A stretch of 64,000 bases of DNA from Flavobacterium agrisoli (GTDB lineage: Bacteria > Bacteroidota > Bacteroidia > Flavobacteriales > Flavobacteriaceae). The stretch is taken from positions 1-64,000 of the forward strand of contig NZ_JAEHFV010000005.1 of the NCBI RefSeq assembly GCF_016522065.1, in the 5' to 3' direction. Position numbers and translations under genes: made by a program. The first letter of the stretch is position 1. The number at the start of each line of letters is the position of its first letter. Below, piece after piece: positions 12,801-21,106 of the stretch. The notes beneath the pieces are model-generated. The model searched no databases. It was not told the origin of the DNA and worked only from the letters and a program-made list of their open reading frames with translations.

Positions 12801-15800
12801 TATCGTTTGTAAGTGCATTAATCACGGATGGATTATCAATAAAACCATTCACCACATAGGGTACTATATCAATTCTAGCATCAATTCCTGCTGTAGTAAC
12901 GGAAATGGTTTCAGTAGTGGTGGAACAATTCGTCAAGTTTCCATTTTCACAAATAGTGTAGGTGAGCGTATAATCCCCTGGAGGTGTCCCTGCTGCAACG
13001 GTTATAGTATTATCAGAATTAAGTATTAAATAACTCGATTGAGAATCGACAGTAAGTTGTACATTTGAAGAAGTAACAATTACATCATTTAAGGTATCAC
13101 TGTCCAATATTGCATTAGGAGTGGTACTCTCAACATCACCCGATAGGGCAGCAAAATTCTCTGGCACAGCACAAATTCTGTTGTTTATTTCAAATGGAAC
13201 AGCTACAGACTCACAGTTGGTGGCATTTTGTCTTCTTACGTAAACTTCATGCGAGGAACCAGGATCCAAATTAGTGAAGATATTACTTACTTGATAACTG
13301 CCATTATCTAATTTATATTCATATCCAGTTCCCAAATCGGGTTCGGTGATCGCAATAGTCCCTGTAAGAATAGAACAAGACGGCTGTGTAATAACCCAAT
13401 TGGAGACAACAGGGGTGTCGTTCACAGTTAAAGTAACAGTATTAGATTCCGTATCACAACCAGCTGTACTTTGCGAAACCAACACTCTAAAATAACGATT
13501 ACCAGTGGTATCGTAAGCTGGTGTTGTATAAGTGGCTGTTGTACCTCCTGTACCCTCCGTAACGTTGGCATAAGGACCACTTAATGCTGATGCGGTTTGC
13601 CATTGATAGGAAACAGATCCTAATACGCTACTCGTTGCAGCAGCAGTAAAGGTGTGTCCAGTGTTTAGGCAAGTTTCGGCATCTTCTGGTTGTGTCGTAA
13701 AGACCGGTTTTGGAACCACCTCTACTAGAACATCGGGTGAATAGACTTCGTCACAACCTGTATTAAAACCGGAAGAAGAAACACGCACTCGAAAATGGGT
13801 ATCTGCATACAATACCGCTGTTGTATAATTTGGCGAATTGGCTCCGACACCTCCAACTACACCTGCCCAAGTACCTTCATTTCCAGTTGCAGACTGCTCC
13901 CACTGATAATTTAATGCAGCAGCAGTATTTATCGCCGTTACACTCAAATCAAAAGTACCTCCTTCACAAATAACTCCTCCATTTGGATTATCTAACACAA
14001 CTGAAGTATCAGGTACCACAACTGCTTTTACAACATTGGAAGGTGTTCCGCAAGTAGGATTGGTAGAATTCATTAAACAACGGAAAAAAGTTGTCTCAAT
14101 TAATCCATCAGATATATATAATTTAGAAGTAGCACCTTGACCCGAAGTAACGTTAGTCCATGTACCTGTTTCATTAGGAGAGCTTTGCCATTGGTACGTA
14201 ATTGTACCTGTTCCGCCTCCTCCTGAAGTTGCATCTACCGACATTTGAACGCGACCTCCAGCACAAACTGGATTTGGATCGGTTGGTTGTTTGAGTACTC
14301 GTGTAACAAATACAGTTACTGCATTTGACGTAATCACATTACAACCCGTAGCAGCATTAGTAACTTGCACACGGTAATAGGCATTGTCCGACAATACAGG
14401 TGTAGTATAAGTAGCGCTAGTTGCACCAACAATATTGGCATAAGTATCTCCTAAACTAGGTGCCGATTGCCATTGGTATTGGTAGTCTCCAACACCCTCC
14501 GCAGCAGTTACCGATAGTGTAGCCGTTTGCGTGATACAAATACTTTGATCTGCTGGTTGAACACTAATTGTAGGGTCACCATTAACCGTAATTTGTGCTA
14601 CAGCAGATGTAGCATTGGTACAACCAGCACCAGTTGCGCTAGCAATAACCCTATACAAAGTAGTACTCGTTAAACTCGGAGTAGTGTAACTACTTGAAGT
14701 GGCGCCTACAATATCATTAAAACCAGCACCCGTATTTACTTGCCACTGGTAACTAAAAGTTCCTGTACCGATTGAAGCATTCGCAGTTAAGGTAACAGAA
14801 CCACCAGCACAGATAGTTTGACTTTGTGGATCAAGAGTAAAACTTGGATCAGCAACAACCGTAGCGGTTACAGCATTTGATGTAATAGAACAGTTAGTGG
14901 CGCTAGAAGTAATAACACAGCGGAACTGCGTATTTTGCGTTAAAGGCAAAGAGGTGAAATCAGCAGTAAGCGCGCTCGGATTTAAAGTAGAATTCACATC
15001 AACCCAAGAATTTCCATCAGGACTACTTTGCCATTGATAAGAAAAAGTAGTGGTTCCTCCATTAGCAGAAGCTGTAACACTAATAGCAACTGTTCCTCCT
15101 ACACAAACAACTGCCGGAGCAGTTGGTTGAGCTGTAATCGTTACTACATTTACAATAGCTGGATCAGAAAACACTTCACATCCCTCTTCCGACTGACGAA
15201 TTCGTACTCGATATTGAGCATTTGCACTTAATGGATCTGTGGTGTAAGTTGCTGAATTGGCTCCGCTGATATTGTCATAGCTACTACCGTTATAAATTTG
15301 CCATTGATACAAATACGGACTTCCTGAAATACCTCCAGAGGCAGTTACACTCATAGTATGGGTATCTCCAGTACAAATAGTAACTCCTTCAGGATTTGTA
15401 ACGGTTGGATCGGGTAACACTACAACTTGCGCAATGTCCGATATCACATCTTGACATCCGCCTGAAGGATTGGATAAAATAACTCTAAAAAAACTATCAG
15501 AAGACAATCCCGGAGTTGTGTAAGAGGCCGAATTGGCTCCTGTGATATCAGTAAAATCACTTTCATTTCCTGTTGAACTAGATTGCCATTGATAATTAGC
15601 ATAAGAATTTGCCTCAACAGATAAAGTAAATTCACCACCATTACATACAGTTCCACCTTGAGGTTGTGTTGTAAAATTCAAATCCGGTGCCACAATTCCT
15701 TCTACAGTATTAGAGATGATTTCACAAGTATTTCCACCTCCATAATCAACTGTAACTACTACTCTATAATAATAAGTTGTTGGTAAAGTAGATGGTGTTA

Positions 15801-18800
15801 AAACATCAGAAGTAAAACTAGTTGTAGTAGAAGTGGAATTAGTTTCATTAACCCAATTAGTTTGATCGGTGCTACTTTGCCATTGATACGAAAGAGAACC
15901 AGAACCTCCATTTAATGAAACAACAACATTCATGCCTTCTAATTGTCCTCCTGTACATATCGGATTTGGATTAGTTGGTTGTGTAGTTATTGAAGCCACA
16001 TATACAGTTGCTGGATCTGAAAAGACTTCACAACCAGAACCTGATTGCGTTATTTGCACTCTGTAATAGGTGGTTTGATTTAAATTAGGAGTCGTATAGG
16101 AACTCGAAGTTGCTCCACTGATATTATTATAAGAACCTCCATCTGTAGAACTTTGCCATTGGTAATTTATTGCTCCTGCTACTGAATCGCCCGATGCAGA
16201 AACCGTCATAGTATGATTCTGCCCGGCACAAAGATTCGCTCCTATAGGTTGTGTCGTAACAATTGGATCAGCTACAATGGTAAGTTGTGCAGCGTTTGAA
16301 GTTACTTGTGCACAAGTACTGTTTACAACAACATTATAATAATAAGTCCCCACACCCAAACCTGAATCTGTAGTATAACTATTAGTAGTCGCTCCAGGAA
16401 TTGCATTAAAAGTGGTATTATCGGTAGAAATTTGCCATTGATAGGTATACGGTGTTATACTACCAGAAACATTCGCTGTAAAATTGTTTGTTCCACCTAT
16501 ACAAATATTCGCTGGATTTAAAGTTGCTACTACTAAATCAGGAGAACGAACAATATTAACTTCATCAAAATAATCGGTACAAACACCATTAGAAATAGTC
16601 CAACGTAAACGTGTTGTTCCTTCTGGCAAATTGGTTACAGTGGTATTGTATTGATTTGGATTGGTAATAGTGGGTGGATTTCCTGCATTGGTAACGATAG
16701 TCCACGTTCCAGTACCTACTGTCGGTTGATTTGCAGCAAGTGTAACTTGATTTAAATTACAAATAGTTTGATCAGGCCCTGCTTCTGCCAAAGTGGGAAG
16801 TGCTAAAATTTCAACATTTACACTATCAGAACTAGTAGCACAAATTCCGTTGCTTATCGTCCATTGAAAAACATAGTTTCCTGAAATTGTTCCGAAAACA
16901 TTCGTATTTGGAGCATTTGGATTTTCAAAAGTTACTGTTGATGGCCCTGAAAGTTGTGTCCAAGTTCCAGTTCCAACTGTTGCCGCCGTAGCATTTAAAG
17001 TTACTGGTTGAAATTGACACTCAGAAATCGGATCGCCAGCTTCAGCAGTTGTTGGTAATCCATCTACATTTAAGTCCATCGTATCTGTTAAAATACAAGA
17101 ATCTTGAGTAGAAGCCCATTGTAAAACATAGGCTCCAGAACCATTAGGAGTGAATGTACTTGTTGGACTATTCACGTTAGAAAAAGTTCCAGTACCACCG
17201 CTTACAATTGACCAAGTACCCAAACCTACTGTTAAATTATTTCCTGCCAATGTAACTGCGACTGATTGACAAGCTACTTGATCTGGACCCGCATTTGGCT
17301 GGGTTATATCATTGGTTACCGTAACTTCAACCAAATCTTCCGAAACATTACAAACTGTTCCATTTGAAATAGTCCATTGAAACACATACGTTCCAACAGT
17401 CAATCCTGATACCACGGCATCTGGAGAAATTATTGAACTAAAAACTGCCGTATTAGGACCTGTTACTTGAGACCAATTACCAACGCCAAAAAAAGGATTA
17501 TTCGCAGCTAATTGCGCAGTGGTACCACATACCGTATTTTGGTCGGGACCAGCATTAGCTACTGTTGGTGGTTCAGCATTATTAATTCGTACTTGATCAG
17601 AGTTACTACAAGCGCCATCACTCACGGTCCATGTAAAAACATACAATCCAGATGCAGCATTCTCATATCGTGCATTAGGATCTGTATCATTTGGTGTAAA
17701 GGTACCCGAGGTATCCCCTGTTAAAACAGTCCATTTTCCAGTTCCTAAAGTTGGTGCTGTGGCAGACAACTGAATAACACCTATATTACACAATTCCTGA
17801 TCAATTCCCGCATTGGCAATCGAAGCTTGTCCACTTATGGTGACGTTTACATCATCTGAAGAACCATTACACCCACCAGCGGCTGTAATAGTATACCTAA
17901 AAATATAATCACCCGTGGCTAAATTTGTCACAGTAGCCCCATTGCCTCCTGTTGCAGTAATAGTTGGTATTGTTGGACCGGAAACATAACTCCAAGTTCC
18001 AGTGGTTCCAATAGTTCCCTCTAAATATAGCGGTCCAGTAAGACAAGTAACGATATCATCACCAGCATCAGCACCTTCTTTCACAACTAAGCTTATTTGA
18101 TCGGAAGTAGAAGGGCAATTTATCCCATTAAACACGGTCCATTCCAAAACATAGGTTCCGGTTATTAAACCCGAAATAGTAGTATTTGCAGCATGTAAAT
18201 CGGAAAAGGACGGTGAATTGGGCCCACTTATCATTCCCCAAGTTCCGGTACCCGCCGTGGGCGGTGTAGCAGCTAAACTCGTATTATTAGTGTCGCATAA
18301 TTCCTGATCAGCACCAGCATCAGCTGCTGAAGGTGGCTCACTTACATTGATTTGCACTGTATCTGCCGACTCACCGCACGCATTATTCGAAATAGTCCAG
18401 CTAAACGTCCATTGTCCAGCGGTTAAGTTGGTAACAGTTGTAGATGGCGAACTAGGATCGGTAATAATTGGGCCATCTCCACCGCTAACTAATAACCAAG
18501 ATCCTGTTTCATTTGCAGCAGGTGTATTTCCTATAAGCGTAACAGAAGTCCCACAAATGGATTGATTTGGTCCTGCATTCGCTGTTGTGACAGCAGGACC
18601 AACAGTAATCGTTACATCATCTTCTGTTATAGCACAACCACCATTATCGATGGTCCAACGAAACACATACGTTCCGTTTACCAAACCAGTAACAGAACTG
18701 GTATTGGAATTTGGGTTTGTTATGGTAGCTGTGGGACCCGAAATTTGAGACCACGTTCCTGTATCAGGACTTGGGTCATTAGCTGCTAATTGTACAGAAG

Positions 18801-20889
18801 CTGTTCCATCTACCAAACATTGATCTGGACCTGCATCAGCGCTCACTGGTCCCTCGGTAGTATTGGTAGTAATAACAACATCATCAGAAGCAGATTGCCC
18901 ACAAGAATTACTTATAGTCCAAGTAAAAGTATAAACCGTATCAGGTTGCAAACCAGTAACAACCGCATTAGGATCATTAACATCTCTGATGGTAACACCC
19001 GCAGTAGGAGTAACTGTCCAGGTACCGGTTTCATTAGCTAAAGTTGGATTCCCCTCCAATTGAAGTGAAGAACCATAACAAACCGTTTTATCTGTGCCAG
19101 CAGCAGCAGCGGTAGGAACATCCGTTGACACGATCACAGAAGCAATACTTTGCGTAACATCGCAAGCCGCTCCTCCAGAAATCGTCCAACGAAATTGATA
19201 TTCCCCGCTAATTAACCCTGTGACAGCGGTTTCTGGATTATTTACATTTGCAATAATTGCTGTATTTGGTCCTGAAACTTGAGACCAAGTACCTATACCT
19301 TTTAAAACAACATTACCTGCCAAAGAACCTTCCGTAACATTACAAGCCAATACTTGCTGAGAACCACCGTTAGACCCAGGAGGTGTTATAGAAACTTCTA
19401 CCACAATATCATCATAAACCGTTGTACAACTCGCTCCTGGTTCAGGTGATTTTATAATACGTATTACATAAGTTCCAAAAACATCCAAATCATCTACAAC
19501 TAAATTTGAACCATTAAAAGAAACTGGAGCAGATGGGTAAGGATAATAATGTTCGTTCACCACTTGCTGACTATCAGTAGAGGTCGACACGGTATAATCA
19601 GGGCCACTTATTACTTGCCAGGTAGTACTTCCTTTTCCTGTGGATGTCACCGGAATGGTTACTGAAGTAACATCACAAGCTAAAATTTGATCGGGACCTC
19701 CTGAAATTGAAATCGCTTCTTGAATCTCGATTTCGTAATCACCCGTATCAATACAATTGGTAATATTATTAGAAATAGCATACTGAAAATGATACGTACC
19801 CGGTACAGTCAATCCAGTCACATCTGTTCTTGGCGTATTGGGACTAACTATGGTCGGAGTAATTGGTCCACTGGTAAAAGTCCATTGTACAGCTTCATTC
19901 ACATACAAAGGTACCGTCCCTTGTAAAACAATAGTGCTTCTCCCGTCACAATAAATTTGAGAATCTCCCGAAACATTGGTTAAATCTGCAGTTGCAGGAG
20001 GAACTACAATAGTTACTTCATCTTGCCCTTGAACACAAGGCCCCTCTACAGTCCATCGCAACACGTAAGTACCTTCTACTAAACCGCGAACAGTAGTATC
20101 ATTATCATTAATATTATCAAAAGAAGGATTATTTGGTCCCGAAACCACCGTCCAAGTTCCTTTCTGATCAGAATTTCCTCCAAAACTAGCATTTAATTGA
20201 TACGATTGGGTTGCAGAATAACAATTTGATAATGTAACATCATCTCCTGCCGTAACAGGTGTTTCTCCTCCTAATGTCGTAACTATTATTTCATCATAAC
20301 TTTCGCAAGCACCATTTTCTATCGTCCATCGAATAGTAGTTGAGCCCGCATTTGTACCTGAAATAGTAATAGTTGTAGCTGCTGAATTTACGTCAGCAAT
20401 ACTAACACCCGCATTATTAGCTCCTTCTATAGACCAAACTCCAGTTTCTCCAGAGCCTGTGTTCGCAGCATTCCCTGTTATAGGATAAGTACCCGCGCAA
20501 TAGTTTAAGTCTTCACTTGCAATTGCTGTGGTTAATTCACTTATTGTATAAGAAACATCATCATAGATGGTGCTCCCATCTTGACAAGTAGCAGACAAAC
20601 GAAAAACATAGGTATTACCTCCTGAAACTCCAACAACTGAACTTATAAGATTGTTTGGAGTCACTATTTGTACAGTAGGCCCGCTAATTTGAGTCCAAAA
20701 AGGATTACTTATAAAATCAAATTCTGAGTTAGCCGTACCACCTAGTAAAATTTCGTCATTAGGACAAAGAACCCTATCAACATTAGCATTAACAGTACAG
20801 TTTTGAGAATAACTTACGGAAGCAATTAAGAAAAAAAGAAATAAAATACATTTTCTATAAAAAGTAGAAGAAGCGTAATTTAGTTTCAT
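3871..20889 (-). CDS. Giant (5672-residue) multi-module secreted protein with T9SS type B sorting domain
   Basis: This is a cell-surface or secreted filament-like protein. Residues 1-28 are a signal peptide ending SVSYSQ. About 16 PKD-like modules follow (about 29-1448; recurring ADAGPDQ..C, GTW..SGP, GTYVFRWTI). Then come about 11 Ig-like modules (about 1449-2490; YQWQSS, SYTTP) and one SprB-like module (about 2490-2573). About 25 CshA/cadherin-like modules fill about 2575-5200 (ANDD, NALxNDTLNG, VPAGTPAGTYTI), followed by three DUF11-like modules (about 5200-5567; ITLIK, NTGN, VTDPK). Residues about 5570-5672 match the gliding-motility-associated type B domain (AISPNGDGKNDFF, IYDRWGVLVYDS, DGTYFYVISY). 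By family knowledge such proteins cross the outer membrane by T9SS and act in adhesion, gliding or biofilm. The partner and ligand are not visible. No SprF/PorP-like gene follows directly. Confidence 0.93.
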   Translation of the reverse strand: MKLNYASSTFYRKCILFLFFLIASVSYSQNCTVNANVDRVLCPNDEILLGGTANSEFDFISNPFWTQISGPTVQIVTPNNLISSVVGVSGGNTYVFRLSATCQDGSTIYDDVSYTISELTTAIASEDLNYCAGTYPITGNAANTGSGETGVWSIEGANNAGVSIADVNSAATTITISGTNAGSTTIRWTIENGACESYDEIIVTTLGGETPVTAGDDVTLSNCYSATQSYQLNASFGGNSDQKGTWTVVSGPNNPSFDNINDNDTTVRGLVEGTYVLRWTVEGPCVQGQDEVTIVVPPATADLTNVSGDSQIYCDGRSTIVLQGTVPLYVNEAVQWTFTSGPITPTIVSPNTPRTDVTGLTVPGTYHFQYAISNNITNCIDTGDYEIEIQEAISISGGPDQILACDVTSVTIPVTSTGKGSTTWQVISGPDYTVSTSTDSQQVVNEHYYPYPSAPVSFNGSNLVVDDLDVFGTYVIRIIKSPEPGASCTTVYDDIVVEVSITPPGSNGGSQQVLACNVTEGSLAGNVVLKGIGTWSQVSGPNTAIIANVNNPETAVTGLISGEYQFRWTISGGAACDVTQSIASVIVSTDVPTAAAAGTDKTVCYGSSLQLEGNPTLANETGTWTVTPTAGVTIRDVNDPNAVVTGLQPDTVYTFTWTISNSCGQSASDDVVITTNTTEGPVSADAGPDQCLVDGTASVQLAANDPSPDTGTWSQISGPTATITNPNSNTSSVTGLVNGTYVFRWTIDNGGCAITEDDVTITVGPAVTTANAGPNQSICGTSVTLIGNTPAANETGSWLLVSGGDGPIITDPSSPSTTVTNLTAGQWTFSWTISNNACGESADTVQINVSEPPSAADAGADQELCDTNNTSLAATPPTAGTGTWGMISGPNSPSFSDLHAANTTISGLITGTYVLEWTVFNGINCPSTSDQISLVVKEGADAGDDIVTCLTGPLYLEGTIGTTGTWSYVSGPTIPTITATGGNGATVTNLATGDYIFRYTITAAGGCNGSSDDVNVTISGQASIANAGIDQELCNIGVIQLSATAPTLGTGKWTVLTGDTSGTFTPNDTDPNARYENAASGLYVFTWTVSDGACSNSDQVRINNAEPPTVANAGPDQNTVCGTTAQLAANNPFFGVGNWSQVTGPNTAVFSSIISPDAVVSGLTVGTYVFQWTISNGTVCNVSEDLVEVTVTNDITQPNAGPDQVACQSVAVTLAGNNLTVGLGTWSIVSGGTGTFSNVNSPTSTFTPNGSGAYVLQWASTQDSCILTDTMDLNVDGLPTTAEAGDPISECQFQPVTLNATAATVGTGTWTQLSGPSTVTFENPNAPNTNVFGTISGNYVFQWTISNGICATSSDSVNVEILALPTLAEAGPDQTICNLNQVTLAANQPTVGTGTWTIVTNAGNPPTITNPNQYNTTVTNLPEGTTRLRWTISNGVCTDYFDEVNIVRSPDLVVATLNPANICIGGTNNFTANVSGSITPYTYQWQISTDNTTFNAIPGATTNSYTTDSGLGVGTYYYNVVVNSTCAQVTSNAAQLTIVADPIVTTQPIGANLCAGQNHTMTVSASGDSVAGAINYQWQSSTDGGSYNNISGATSSSYTTPNLNQTTYYRVQITQSGSGCEVFSDPATVYVASITTQPTNPNPICTGGQLEGMNVVVSLNGGSGSLSYQWQSSTDQTNWVNETNSTSTTTSFTSDVLTPSTLPTTYYYRVVVTVDYGGGNTCEIISNTVEGIVAPDLNFTTQPQGGTVCNGGEFTLSVEANSYANYQWQSSSTGNESDFTDITGANSASYTTPGLSSDSFFRVILSNPSGGCQDVISDIAQVVVLPDPTVTNPEGVTICTGDTHTMSVTASGGISGSPYLYQWQIYNGSSYDNISGANSATYTTDPLSANAQYRVRIRQSEEGCEVFSDPAIVNVVTITAQPTAPAVVCVGGTVAISVTASANGGTTTFSYQWQSSPDGNSWVDVNSTLNPSALTADFTSLPLTQNTQFRCVITSSATNCSITSNAVTATVVADPSFTLDPQSQTICAGGSVTLTANASIGTGTFSYQWQVNTGAGFNDIVGATSSSYTTPSLTSTTLYRVIASATGAGCTNATSAVAQITVNGDPTISVQPADQSICITQTATLSVTAAEGVGDYQYQWQSAPSLGDTYANIVGATSATYTTPVLSDNAYYRVQVTNAATGCNVITSNAVTVFVTRVLKQPTDPNPVCAGGRVQMSVDATSGGGGTGTITYQWQSSPNETGTWTNVTSGQGATSKLYISDGLIETTFFRCLMNSTNPTCGTPSNVVKAVVVPDTSVVLDNPNGGVICEGGTFDLSVTAINTAAALNYQWEQSATGNEGTWAGVVGGVGANSPNYTTAVLYADTHFRVRVSSSGFNTGCDEVYSPDVLVEVVPKPVFTTQPEDAETCLNTGHTFTAAATSSVLGSVSYQWQTASALSGPYANVTEGTGGTTATYTTPAYDTTGNRYFRVLVSQSTAGCDTESNTVTLTVNDTPVVSNWVITQPSCSILTGTIAITEPDLGTGYEYKLDNGSYQVSNIFTNLDPGSSHEVYVRRQNATNCESVAVPFEINNRICAVPENFAALSGDVESTTPNAILDSDTLNDVIVTSSNVQLTVDSQSSYLILNSDNTITVAAGTPPGDYTLTYTICENGNLTNCSTTTETISVTTAGIDARIDIVPYVVNGFIDNPSVINALTNDRLATTIQATTSNVVISVNNPAQPKPESTNGIVPVLDIATGNVSVPAGTVKGLYTINYKICETGSTTNCDSADILVQVGTTVIDADDDRIENINGFNGATLAGNAIVSNDSINGRLITANDLLLRTIIVTQENGATPLYNGAKVPIFSPSTGNVSVPAGTPADTYYITYHICEALNPTNCSDASIAIVVDAPPIEANDDAVNNIDGFVGQTNVINAYTNTSGADYFNGAIINVNLTGLVTPSVITPATEIVVGKPVPVLNVNNGFVTVPSGTPAGTYTIKYQLCDNLNPGDDKHPSNCDDAIITINVMAPIIDAVDDLVTNVNGYTGANGVINAATNDSLGGTNITLSTITASVITGAAPINGVNRIPTLDITTGLVNVPAGTPAGIYKIVYEICDALNPNNCDQATIEVRVLAPSIDAIDDSVTGINGFAGQTDVLNALDNDLLNGVTVLPSEVTLEVTSLASPINNGQVPLLNPITGQVDVPAGTTAGTYTIGYRIYENLNPLNRDTAVITITVVSPAIDAVNDAVSGINGLLGSSNAINALDNDTLNGVVLDKSLVTITDVVPATPISGTLVPVLDAATGIVSVPAGTPAGTYEIEYRIFEKLNPSNTDTAIITVEVNSATINAENDAVTGVNGYIGLANALNALTNDTLNGVQVVPSQITIAVTTPATGINGGAIPVLNTTTGIVTVPAGTAAGTYTIVYSISENLNPTNVDEATISVDVIAPTILAVDDTTPTINGYTGQANVMSALTNDRLNGLDIVISQITLTSINTTTPTDYISGNPIPVIDETTGIVTVPVGTSAGVYMIHYSICENLNPTNCDEADIVVNVSAPSIIANDDFSRNPINGFEGANNVVNALQNDRLNNAAARLVDVTISTLSTIVPSSSTNGIVPILHNLTGLVDVPLGTSAGTYIIQYQICDKLNPTNCDDAEILITVDKPTLVANDDLITNINGFEGASNIVNAFTSNDTYNGNVLTDVNLIIPAVVTPATAINGGPVPTLDTATGLVSVPVGTPAGAYQITYQICDALNPSSCDRAVISITVITPTIVANDDEALDIVGYVGATNVVNAFDNDLLNGVAVNRADIVPTLVSGASSINGAPVPVLSLLTGNVDVPAGTAVGEYKIVYQICDRLNPTHCDQAVITITVIPATIDAIDDSVTGINGFAGQTDVLNALDNDLLNGVTVVPSEVTLEVTSLASPINNGQVPLLNPTTGQVDVPPGTTAGIYTIGYRIYENLNPLNRDTAVITITVVSPAIEAVDDAVSGINGLLGSSNAINALDNDTLNGVVLDKSLVTITDVVPATPISGTLVPVLDAATGIVSVPAGTPAGSYEIEYRIFEKLNPSNTDTAIITVEVNSATINAEDDAVTGINGYTGSSNALNALTNDMLNGVQVLPSQITIAVTTPATGINGGAIPVLNISNGIVSVPAGTAAGTYTIEYRITENLNPGNTDLATITIEVEAPVIVANDDTASSINGYDGAANVVNALTNDTLNGSAAKLAEVTIAITTPATPINGGLVPVLDEATGLVAVPAGTPAGSYTITYSLSEKLNPTNTDTATITIEVISANIVANPDLALGINGYVGADNVVNALDNDLLNGALVNNGEIVITVVTPATAIGSGAVPTLDTVTGIVSVPAGTSAGTYTIAYQICEALNPANCDTSTITVTVVAPVLLATDDSITGIDGSVDNDGVLNVLDNDQYNGQGASLSEVSITVLNQATPINGGNVPILDTTTGLVSIPAGTPEGSYTITYEICDNLNAGVCDDAVVVIEVVLQPIVANDDNALNINGYEGVSSVLNAFDNDELNGSSVSRADIVPTQITGASPINGGPVPTLNLLTGNVAVPAGTPAGTYTITYQICERLNPAHCDQATITIEVISGGIDAVDDVVTPAVNGFVGEAAVLNVLTNDTLNGATVIPAEVKIEVITLATAINNGKVPTLDPLTGMVSVPAGTTQGVYTITYRLSENLNLTNTDTAIVTINVTTPAIDAVNDAVSGINGLLGSSNAINALDNDTLNGFVLDKSLVTITDVVPASPISGTLVPVLDAATGIVSVPAGTPAGSYEIEYRIFEKLNPSNTDTAIITVEVNSATINAEDDAVTGINGYIGSSNALNALNNDTLNGVQVVPSQITIAVTTLATGINGGAIPVLNISNGIVSVPAGTSAGTYTIIYSITENLNPSNTDSATITIEVEAPVIVANDDTASGINGYDGASNVVNALTNDTLNGSVAKLAEVTIAITTPATPINGGLVPVLDEATGLVAVPAGTPAGSYTITYSLSEKLNPTNTDTATITIEVISTSIVANPDLALGVDGFVGNPNVLQVLDNDTLNGSPVQLSQVTISLTARPATVNAFEPVLDTATGIVSVPAGTPAGTYRINYQICEVLNPTNCDTSVAVITVGSGVLVANDDSATNINGNDGATAVVDVLANDTLDGTPTTLSEVVIRVTSSADPIGGGAVPTLDVTSGLVHVPAGTSSGIYTISYQICEGLNPTNCDEAVVKITVTQPDITLIKRGTFVDTNGDGFAQAGELIQYNFVVQNTGAIDLTNVMISDPKVTVSGAALASLVVGASNSTQFTATYVLTQADINAGYVENQATVTANPIFGTPISDLSDSNDPTLLGKDDPTVTPIPQQKELTLIKGGVLMGDGSVGDIINYSFVVTNTGNVVLQNVAIDDPMLGRNLVVTPSALAPGESGTASASYAITVGDVANGEVINSALAVGDAPDGTTVFDVSDSTDPTLPGDDDPTVIDLSLKPSIAVIKYGSFDDNNGNGYAEVGETISYTFTVANTGNIALVNIVVTDPKPGITISGGPIALRAGQTDATTFKATYTLTQADIEAGSVTNQAIVNALSPDGVTVSDLSDDDEFAGNDPTVVPLNSCQVTIHNAISPNGDGKNDFFFIEGIECYPNATVEIYDRWGVLVYDSVGYDNGAVSFKGYSDGRATVKRDAKLPDGTYFYVISYKTYQNQIINETGYLYISGNN
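5293..13160 (-). repeat. Array of about 25 CshA-like modules with a seven-module higher-order repeat
   Basis: The modules are about 105 residues (about 315 bp) each. Modules 7, 14 and 21, counted from the N-terminus, are almost identical (GINGLLGSSNAINALDNDTL), as are 8/15/22, 6/13, 16/23, 17/24 and 12/19. The same DNA string (agcattgatcgcattagaag) starts at 6781, 8968 and 11176, giving spacings of 2187 and 2208 bp. This defines super-repeats at about 9350-11555, 7165-9350 and a six-module one at 5295-7165. Modules 1-5 and 9-11 are more divergent. Confidence 0.9.
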
Positions 20890-21106
20890 AAATTTAAATT
20901 TGTTAATTAAACTTATAATTTAGATTCACTTTTCAATCTAAAACATGCAGGAAAGTAAATAAAATTATCAATTAGGGCTTATGTGAAATTTATCTTAAAA
21001 TCACAATTACCAAATTTAATAATTTTTAGAAGATATTTGAAAGTAATTCTGTACAAATTACATCTAACAGAAAAAAACTTACTTTATTTAGATTAAAGAA
21101 AGCAAT
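20890..21106. other. Upstream region of the giant gene
   Basis: This is AT-rich and noncoding. On the minus strand TAAATTTG (21018-21011) matches the -7 box, but no TTTG lies 17-20 bases upstream of it. It would give a leader of about 115 bases before the ATG at 20889. No terminator for queG was seen here, and none is needed because queG is also read leftward. Confidence 0.3.

Noticed and set aside
4505..20000. Many open frames of 60-100 codons on the plus strand opposite the giant gene.
   Set aside because: They mirror the repeat period, lack start signals and known domains, and are the expected shadows of a repetitive low-stop-codon sequence.
21011..21057. Full -33/-7 promoter for the giant gene.
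   Set aside because: TAAATTTG is present but the nearest TTTG is about 35 bases away, so only a weak -7 box is claimed.
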